Below are positions 58,694 to 64,000 of a stretch of DNA of 64,000 nt, one piece after another. Position numbers and translations under genes: made by a program. Source of the DNA: DATAUD01 sp036501665 (lineage in GTDB: Bacteria > Verrucomicrobiota > Verrucomicrobiia > Limisphaerales > Palsa-1400); assembly GCA_036501665.1 (NCBI GenBank), contig DASXZW010000096.1, positions 1 to 64,000 on the forward strand. The letters run 5' to 3'. The first letter of the stretch is position 1, and the number at the start of each line of letters is the position of its first letter. The notes beneath the pieces are model-generated. The model was not told where the DNA came from. It made no database searches and was given only the letters and a program-made list of their open reading frames with translations.

Positions 58694-59328
58694 AACTTCG
58701 CTTGTGCGTCTATTCTACACTTGTCCTCGCACTCTTTTCCGGGTGCATGCTCAAGCCCGTGACGGTTTCAACTCGGCATTTTGCTCTTGCGCCAATTTCG
58801 GCGAGCGACCTAAAGCCCGACGCTCCGGCTGGCACCGAACATCTGTCGGTTGGAATTGGTTTTGTCAAAATGCCTTCATATCTCCTCCGCAACTCCATGG
58901 TGGTTCGAAATGGCACCAACGAAATCGAATACATCGAGGATGCGCTTTGGAGTGAACGCCTTGATCAGTCCTTCCAGAGGGCTTTGGCGGCCAACCTTGG
59001 GGAACTGCTGCCTTTCGACAGCATTTATCTCAACGATTGGGGCCACGGTCGGGTAATGGTCGCCGTCTTCATCGAGGTGCAGCAATTCGATGTGGATACA
59101 AAAGGCCACGGGACTTTGATAGCCCAATGGCGAATTACGGCGCCTGAGAGCGATGTGGTGTTGAACAGTGGCCGCACACGCTTGGAGCAAACGGACGCTT
59201 CACCTCGTGGCAGGCCCGATGTTATTGCTGCGACTTTGAGCGGCCTTGTCGCGAATTTTAGCCGAGACCTAGCCAGATCTATTCTCGAATCCGAGAAGTC
59301 TCGCCCAACCGCTTCCCTTGGACATTAG
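58690..59328 (+). CDS. PqiC-like lipoprotein of the Mla operon
   Basis: 212 residues with a lipobox (LVLALFSGCMLKP; Cys near 17). STRHFALAPI, VGIGFVKMPSYLLRNSMVVR, IEYIEDALWSERLDQSFQRALAANLGELL fit the ABC-type transport auxiliary lipoprotein (PqiC/DUF330) family. It is the outer-membrane partner of the MCE pathway. ATGA overlap with mlaD. Confidence 0.9.
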   Translation: MKLRLCVYSTLVLALFSGCMLKPVTVSTRHFALAPISASDLKPDAPAGTEHLSVGIGFVKMPSYLLRNSMVVRNGTNEIEYIEDALWSERLDQSFQRALAANLGELLPFDSIYLNDWGHGRVMVAVFIEVQQFDVDTKGHGTLIAQWRITAPESDVVLNSGRTRLEQTDASPRGRPDVIAATLSGLVANFSRDLARSILESEKSRPTASLGH

Positions 59329-59439
59329 AATGCCCATCCGGTTAATCAATCGAACCGCCAATTTTGCTACAGTTCCAATGGATGTTCCTGATTCTGAATT
59401 CGCGGGTTTCTCAACGTGGCGATTTTGCCCCCCTTTAGA

Positions 59440-61557
59440 ATGAAATCTTGGATTATCATCTGCGCTCTATTTTGCTTGCCAACAAAGTTGGTGCGCGGCG
59501 GAAGCGAATTACCACCTGGTGTCCCGCCGCTTGACGAGATGATCGGTGACTGGCTGCCGATGAAGAATGTGGCCAACCCGCCGGATGTGAATAATTTTCA
59601 CGACATGCTGATGGTCGGCCGGGATTTGACTTCGTTCTACTGCAATCCGGGAGATGGGTTGTGGGGATGGGAAGATCAAAAGTGGACCGCAGGTTATCCC
59701 TTGGTCACGCTGGGAATTGCGGGAAAAGAATATCCAACGGTAGAATGTCGCTGGTGTCCGTATCGCGCCTTGCGCCGCAACACCAATTGCGCAGGTTTTA
59801 TGGTGCAAACGGATACGCGAATGATCAATGAATACTGTGCCGTCCTCGAGCGCATTGAAATCGCCAATCCCGGTTCTGCTGAAACAAATGTCGAGCTTAC
59901 ACTGTCAGTGCCAGGAGATTTGCAGTCGGATGGCATTTCCATTCTCAATACCAAACAGAGGAAGGGATTCGTCACAGTCATTCGTCCTGCAAGAAAACCC
60001 GATGCAGTAACTAATGACAGCGGCGTCATCTGCTGGCAATGGAGTATTTCGCTACAGGCGAAGGGAAAAAAAGAAATCGGATTTGTTGCCGGTCACGGTC
60101 GCGCGTTGGATTCACAACATGTGCAAGCGGACGTGACGCACTGGAGCGAACATTTTTCGGCGGAATTCGACGGCTTCAAGCAATGTTGGGAGCAACGCTG
60201 GGCGGACGCATTCACGCCGAGCAATCATCATTTCTCTGGCAGCTTGCCTGCGCTTGTGACAGATAACGCCGCACTTAAACGGAATTACTACATGGGCATC
60301 CTTACCATGTTGGAATTGGAGCGCACACAATTTCCGGTGTCTTCGCGCTCGTTCATCACGAGCGGGGAGCGTGCGCCGGGTACACAATATTATTGGGACG
60401 CTTCGATGCAATCGACCGTCTGGGCACTCCTTGAGCCCGCCGGTATGAAGGCCACCCTGCGTCGGTGGCTCACTCAGAATGTGCGGAACGGCACGACGAT
60501 CAATCTTTTCCAGACAAACGGTTTCGACTCGACAACATATGACCGCATCAACGGTTACGCCTTTAACGCATGCAACGTTTTTCAAACCTCACTCACTTAT
60601 TTGCGTGTCACAGGAGATTTAGGCTTCCTGGACGAAACTTTGGAGGACGGCAGAACCGTTCTTCGGCGCATGGATGAAATGGCTACTGATTGGAAAACTC
60701 TCGTCCATCCCGACAGCCCGCTGGCGGACTACGGAGAGAACCGGAATCTGCTCGAATGCGCGCCGGCCTACATTGGTCGCGTTCCGTCCTGCAATGCCCA
60801 AAACATCTGGATGATGCGTCAGGACGCCGTCCTTCAGGAATTGGAAGGCAATTCCACCCGCGCCCGCGAATTACGCGACAGCGCCGATAAACTCCTGCCT
60901 GCCGTGCTGTCTCTTTACAAACCTGGCGACGGCATTTGGTTTGGTTTGCACGATGACGGACGGCGCGTCGAATTGCGGCACTGCGTTGATTATATCTATG
61001 TGGGCAATGCCCTCGCCAACGACCTCGCGCCGGAAGCACGCCGCGAAATGACAGATTTCGTCGAACACGAACTTCTCACTCGCGATTGGATGCGCGCGAT
61101 GAGCCTGAAAGACACCGCTGCGGTCCGTTCCGACCGGCCCGATCACGGTCCGATGGGCGCCTATGATGGCTGGCCCCCGCTCACAGTCGGCACAATGTGG
61201 CGACTGGGCTTTCCCGCGGATGCATTTCAATTTTATTGCCGCACGGCTCAGGTAACCAAGGAGGGGCCATTCGCGCAGGCACATGAATTTTACGGTCCTC
61301 AGCGCGACCAATACGATGCGCCTGTGCGAATTGCCGAACGCGAAGGTTGCATGAAGGAATGCATTTGCGGCGGCGCATTCGCAAACGTTGTCGTCACCAC
61401 TTTTTTCGGTTTCTCGCCGTTGCCGAATGGAAAAAGCATCCTGGCCGATGCACAGACGCCGAGACCGTTTACTGGCAAGTTATTCCACGTTCCATTTCGC
61501 GGCGAAAGGTTCACCATCAGTGCCGATGATCACGGCGTTGCGAGTCACAAGGAATGA
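59440..61557 (+). CDS. secreted GH63-like (alpha/alpha)6-barrel glycosidase
   Basis: About 705 residues from ATG 59440, which gives a signal peptide (WIIICALFCLPTKLVRG). An N-terminal beta-sandwich part (TFYC to LERIEIANPGSAETNVELTLSVP) precedes a six-hairpin barrel: LKRNYYMGILTMLELERTQFP, APGTQYYWDASMQSTVWALLEPAG, ECAPAYIGRVPS and MGAYDGWPPLTVGTMWRLGFP. The YYWD and PDHGPMGAYDGW segments would carry the acid/base residues in GH63/GH37-like enzymes. Substrate unknown. It follows the Mla operon by about 110 bp and has its own leader. Confidence 0.75.
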   Translation: MKSWIIICALFCLPTKLVRGGSELPPGVPPLDEMIGDWLPMKNVANPPDVNNFHDMLMVGRDLTSFYCNPGDGLWGWEDQKWTAGYPLVTLGIAGKEYPTVECRWCPYRALRRNTNCAGFMVQTDTRMINEYCAVLERIEIANPGSAETNVELTLSVPGDLQSDGISILNTKQRKGFVTVIRPARKPDAVTNDSGVICWQWSISLQAKGKKEIGFVAGHGRALDSQHVQADVTHWSEHFSAEFDGFKQCWEQRWADAFTPSNHHFSGSLPALVTDNAALKRNYYMGILTMLELERTQFPVSSRSFITSGERAPGTQYYWDASMQSTVWALLEPAGMKATLRRWLTQNVRNGTTINLFQTNGFDSTTYDRINGYAFNACNVFQTSLTYLRVTGDLGFLDETLEDGRTVLRRMDEMATDWKTLVHPDSPLADYGENRNLLECAPAYIGRVPSCNAQNIWMMRQDAVLQELEGNSTRARELRDSADKLLPAVLSLYKPGDGIWFGLHDDGRRVELRHCVDYIYVGNALANDLAPEARREMTDFVEHELLTRDWMRAMSLKDTAAVRSDRPDHGPMGAYDGWPPLTVGTMWRLGFPADAFQFYCRTAQVTKEGPFAQAHEFYGPQRDQYDAPVRIAEREGCMKECICGGAFANVVVTTFFGFSPLPNGKSILADAQTPRPFTGKLFHVPFRGERFTISADDHGVASHKE

Positions 61558-61935
61558 TTCAGAATACATAAAACGGACAAAAAGGAGTCGCCCGTTCTGA
61601 AAATGTCTCTCCAAGAGTCAAAAGGAATCATTCGGCAGTCGCATGTTTGGCGCAGATTACACGCATCGCGTGCATCTGGAAGATTTTGTTGGAGAGCGAA
61701 TTCCGCTTTACACTAGTTTTGATTTAGCAAGTCAAGAATGAAGGCAACAAACATTCGCGATTTGAGCGGCAGTAGTGCGACCGCCTATTCCGTCTCACCC
61801 GCAGAAACGGCATCAAAGTAGGCTTGAGAAGTTGCTGGGCTATTCTCTGACGTTTCAGGTTTTTTGGTAGTGGGGACATTTGCGGCTGAACCAGCATAAG
61901 TACAGCCGCATCGATTGTCCGCCTCGGACCATCTC
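61558..61935. other. intergenic stretch with weak coding relics
   Basis: No gene I can support. A minus-strand frame over about 61788-61960 (with TSENSPATSQAYFDAVSAGETE at its end) looks protein-like but lacks a start apart from the DoxX gene, so it may be a relic or chance. ATTTAGCAAGTCAAG near 61724 is not a clear promoter. Confidence 0.3.
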
Positions 61936-62373
61936 TCAAGGTCGAGCCGGCACAGTCCTTCCTGCGCTCTGCTGAATGGGTTCAGCCTCCGTCGACGGAT
62001 TCGCAACCACCAAGCCGAAAAAGCTTCTGCGGTAACGCCACAGCAAGAACAGGGCTAAAATCGAAACCACTAACGCCAATGGCAATCCCGATGGTGCCAT
62101 CAAGATATGGAATGCGAGGATATTCACGATGACAGGTCCGAGCAATGTTAACCCTAGCGCAACCAAGCGCCCGCTTATCAGGATAAGGCCACCCACGACC
62201 TGCACCGCGCCGATGACGTAAATATAATGGCTCATAAACAGCGCCGTCATAAATTCACGCGCCGGGCCATCCGGCAGGGGCGGCATGGGAATAAAATTCA
62301 GGAACATATTTAAACCAAACACGACGAAGACCAGCCCTAGCAGGCTTCGAACTATGATTGTTGTGATTTTCAT
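61936..62373 (-). CDS. DoxX-family membrane protein
   Basis: 145 residues with four membrane helices: VRSLLGLVFVVFGLNMFLNF, FMSHYIYVIGAVQVVGGLILI, LVALGLTLLGPVIVNILAF, LPLALVVSILALFLLW. The pattern FGLNMFLNFIPMPP...QVVGGLLLI is standard DoxX/DoxX-like. Often linked to oxidative-stress or quinone handling. It follows the quinone oxidoreductase on the same strand by 39 bp, so the two are probably co-transcribed. Confidence 0.88.
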   Translation of the reverse strand: MKITTIIVRSLLGLVFVVFGLNMFLNFIPMPPLPDGPAREFMTALFMSHYIYVIGAVQVVGGLILISGRLVALGLTLLGPVIVNILAFHILMAPSGLPLALVVSILALFLLWRYRRSFFGLVVANPSTEAEPIQQSAGRTVPARP

Positions 62374-62412
62374 ATAAAGTCTCCATTGCTTGATTGAATT
62401 AGGAAGTCCAAA

Positions 62413-63333
62413 TCACGCGGCCTTCAAAACGATCTTGCCTCGCACATGGCCGCCTTCACTCAATTCATGCGCGCGCCGTGCTTCAGTCAGAGGAAGAACG
62501 GTGTCAACCACAGTCTTCACCTTGCCAGAGTCGATCAGCTTGGCAATTTCAACGAGGTCGGATGAACTCGCATGTGCGCCGTAAAACAAGGCCCGAACGC
62601 CATATTTCGTCGCCAATTCTTGCGAAGGCGGCTCAACAATGGATACCAGAACCCCGCCTTTCTTCAGCACCTTGAACGAGCGTTCCTGAGTGTCGCCGCC
62701 AATCGTGTCGAGGACCACGTCCACATCGCGGACAACATCCTCAAACCGAGACGTCTGGTAATCGACTACTTCATTGACGCCCAGTTGACGCAGAAATGGC
62801 TGGTTCTTTGAGGAAGCAGTTCCGATGACGTAGGCGCCTTTTACCTTGGCGAACTGCACAGCAAGAACTCCGACGCCTCCAGCGGCGGCGTGAATGAGCA
62901 CCCTTTGACCGGCACGGAGCTGCGCGATTTCAAAGAGCGCTTGCCAAGCCGCCAAACCCGCCACAGGAACCGCGGCGGCATGCACGTGATCCACGGACGT
63001 GGGCTTTTGCGCAACGGCGGTTTCTTTGACTACAGCGTATTCCGCATATCCGCCGCCTTCCACCAGCGCATACACCTGATCTCCGCGACGGAAGTGGGTG
63101 GCATTTTCACCCGCTTCTTCCACGGTACCGGAAACGTCCCATCCAAGAGTCGCAGGAAACGTAAGCGGGAAAACATCCTTCAAATGGCCTGCCCGCTGTT
63201 TCCAATCAATCGGGTTGATCGAGGCAGCCGCAATTTTGATGAGCACTTCATTCGGGCCGGGTATCGGTCGCTGCATCTCGACTTGCGCGAGAACTTCCGG
63301 CCCGCCGTATTGATGAATTCGTATCGCTTTCAT
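62413..63333 (-). CDS. zinc-free quinone oxidoreductase-like MDR protein
   Basis: 306 residues from ATG 63333 (MKAIRIHQYGGPEVL, the family's usual start; an ATG two codons earlier lies 3 bp after GGAG). The NADPH loop is HAAAGGVGVLAVQFAK, with LGWDVSGTVEEAG and VVLDTIGGDTQERSF. Lacks the structural Zn cysteines, as in QOR/ZTA1. It reduces quinones or enones with NAD(P)H. Divergent from a LysR gene that carries an operator-like dyad between them, so LysR probably regulates it. Confidence 0.93.
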   Translation of the reverse strand: MKAIRIHQYGGPEVLAQVEMQRPIPGPNEVLIKIAAASINPIDWKQRAGHLKDVFPLTFPATLGWDVSGTVEEAGENATHFRRGDQVYALVEGGGYAEYAVVKETAVAQKPTSVDHVHAAAVPVAGLAAWQALFEIAQLRAGQRVLIHAAAGGVGVLAVQFAKVKGAYVIGTASSKNQPFLRQLGVNEVVDYQTSRFEDVVRDVDVVLDTIGGDTQERSFKVLKKGGVLVSIVEPPSQELATKYGVRALFYGAHASSSDLVEIAKLIDSGKVKTVVDTVLPLTEARRAHELSEGGHVRGKIVLKAA

Positions 63334-63449
63334 ATTCATTTTCTCCAGTTTGTAATCTATTCTTCTTTCCTGTGTGATGTTACCTACCATCTGCTGCCAC
63401 TTTCCTTCATTTAGTGCGTTCCGCCCAATACCATGAAGCTTGCGTAGCC

Positions 63450-63464
63450 ATGCCTTTTTGGCAT
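63450..63464. promoter_or_regulatory. LysR-type operator (T-N11-A dyad)
   Basis: ATGCC (63450-63454), TTTTT, GGCAT (63460-63464): a perfect dyad whose T at 63451 and A at 63463 are exactly T-N11-A, the LysR consensus. It lies 10 bp before the LysR start codon and about 120 bp from the divergent oxidoreductase start, the standard place for control of both genes. Confidence 0.6.
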
Positions 63465-63474
63465 AATGAATCAA

Positions 63475-64000
63475 ATGGAACTCCGGCACCTTCGATATTT
63501 CCAGGCTGTGGCTGTGGCATTGAATTTCACCAAGGCGGCCGGGAAACTACGCATCGCGCAACCGGCGCTGAGTCGACGGGTTCAAGACTTGGAGGATGAA
63601 ATCGGCGTGGACCTCCTCAAACGTAGCCCTCGCGGCGTGACACTCACCGCTGAGGGAAAACTGTTCCTCGAGAAATCCCACCAACTGTTAAAACTGGCCG
63701 ACGAATCAGTGGAACAGGTAAGGGCATTGGCGCGTGGACAATTTGGGAGCTTACATATCGGCTATGGTCCGTCTCCAACGGTCGAGATCCTGCCGCCAGC
63801 GCTGGCCTCGTATCAAAAGGTTTTTCCACATGTGAATGTCTTGCTCCACGATGGCTCGCGCCGGGAGATTGTGGCCGGACTCCAGGATGGTACACTTCAA
63901 CTTGGGGTAATGCCCGAGGTTGTTAATATGGAGGCAGAAGGCATCGAATTCGAACCGTTGCGGTCTTATCCATATTGTGTGGCGCTCGCCCCATCGCATC
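63475..64000 (+). CDS. LysR-family regulator, cut by window end
   Basis: ATG 63475 opens a frame that stays open to the end. It starts MELRHLRYFQAVAVALNF, then TKAAGKLRIAQPALSRRVQDLEDEIGVDLL, the LysR HTH, then RGVTLTAEGKLFLEK and the effector domain (FGSLHIGYGPSPTVEILPPAL). The first 175 residues are present. It is divergent from the quinone oxidoreductase with a T-N11-A operator between, so it is the likely regulator of the oxidoreductase-DoxX pair. Confidence 0.93.
   Translation, partial: MELRHLRYFQAVAVALNFTKAAGKLRIAQPALSRRVQDLEDEIGVDLLKRSPRGVTLTAEGKLFLEKSHQLLKLADESVEQVRALARGQFGSLHIGYGPSPTVEILPPALASYQKVFPHVNVLLHDGSRREIVAGLQDGTLQLGVMPEVVNMEAEGIEFEPLRSYPYCVALAPSH

Noticed and set aside
1..64000. 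CRISPR array, tRNA or rRNA genes
   Set aside because: No regularly spaced repeats, no cloverleaf with a TTCRANNC arm, and no rRNA-like stretch were found by eye.

Overview
This window looks like a chromosomal segment of a soil-type Verrucomicrobiota (Pedosphaera-like) or a close relative in the PVC group. That is an inference. It rests on the paired TPR-type Ser/Thr kinases and ECF sigma factors, a small basic RR-M-S-x(3)-R protein with two repeats, and the Gram-negative outer-membrane protein and Mla-type lipid transport genes. No rRNA, tRNA or CRISPR array was recognised.

Region 1 (1-5.6 kb) is a decayed defence-like patch. It holds a DUF4062/RecG-C-like ATPase protein flanked by two remnants of the same sequence, a LysR regulator, and the N-terminal half of a patatin phospholipase joined out of frame to a central piece of a BrxL (BREX) Lon-like protein. 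Small unknown genes and an XRE regulator follow.

Region 2 (5.6-26.1 kb) is a conjugation-type island. A Trb/VirB type IV secretion operon (VirB2, B3, B4, lipoprotein, VirB5/TrbJ, B8, B9, B10, lipoprotein) lies beside a divergent Clp-type AAA+ ATPase. It is followed by a 5-kb adenine methylase/SNF2 helicase gene with a second gene-like frame nested in its 5' end, then cargo genes, an XRE and an excisionase-like regulator, and a displaced TrbL/VirB6. No relaxase, coupling protein, VirB11 or integrase is visible.

Region 3 (26.1-31.6 kb) holds an SDR oxidoreductase with an AraC regulator, a SnoaL-like protein, and an alkylation-repair operon (Ada, a 2OG-Fe(II) oxygenase, AlkB) preceded by two copies of a putative Ada box.

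Region 4 (31.7-55.7 kb) is the most unusual part. Two Ser/Thr kinase-ECF sigma pairs are transcribed away from each other from a centre near 43.7 kb. Each pair is followed, on the same strand, by a long tight operon that contains an outer-membrane protein and ends in acetolactate decarboxylase and acetolactate synthase. Both decarboxylases carry an N-terminal ribbon-helix-helix-like DNA-binding extension. The right operon also encodes a pyruvate/indolepyruvate-type decarboxylase, an acetoacetate decarboxylase-family protein and a tautomerase. The left operon adds hydrolases, an amidohydrolase, an ABM-domain membrane protein and a lone M17 N-terminal domain. I infer a duplicated, inverted, kinase/ECF-controlled acetoin or proton-consuming decarboxylation system.

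Region 5 (55.7-64 kb) carries an Mla/MCE lipid transport operon (STAS-MlaE, MlaF, MlaD, PqiC-like lipoprotein), a secreted GH63-like glycosidase, a DoxX protein, and a quinone oxidoreductase divergent from a LysR gene that runs off the window end.
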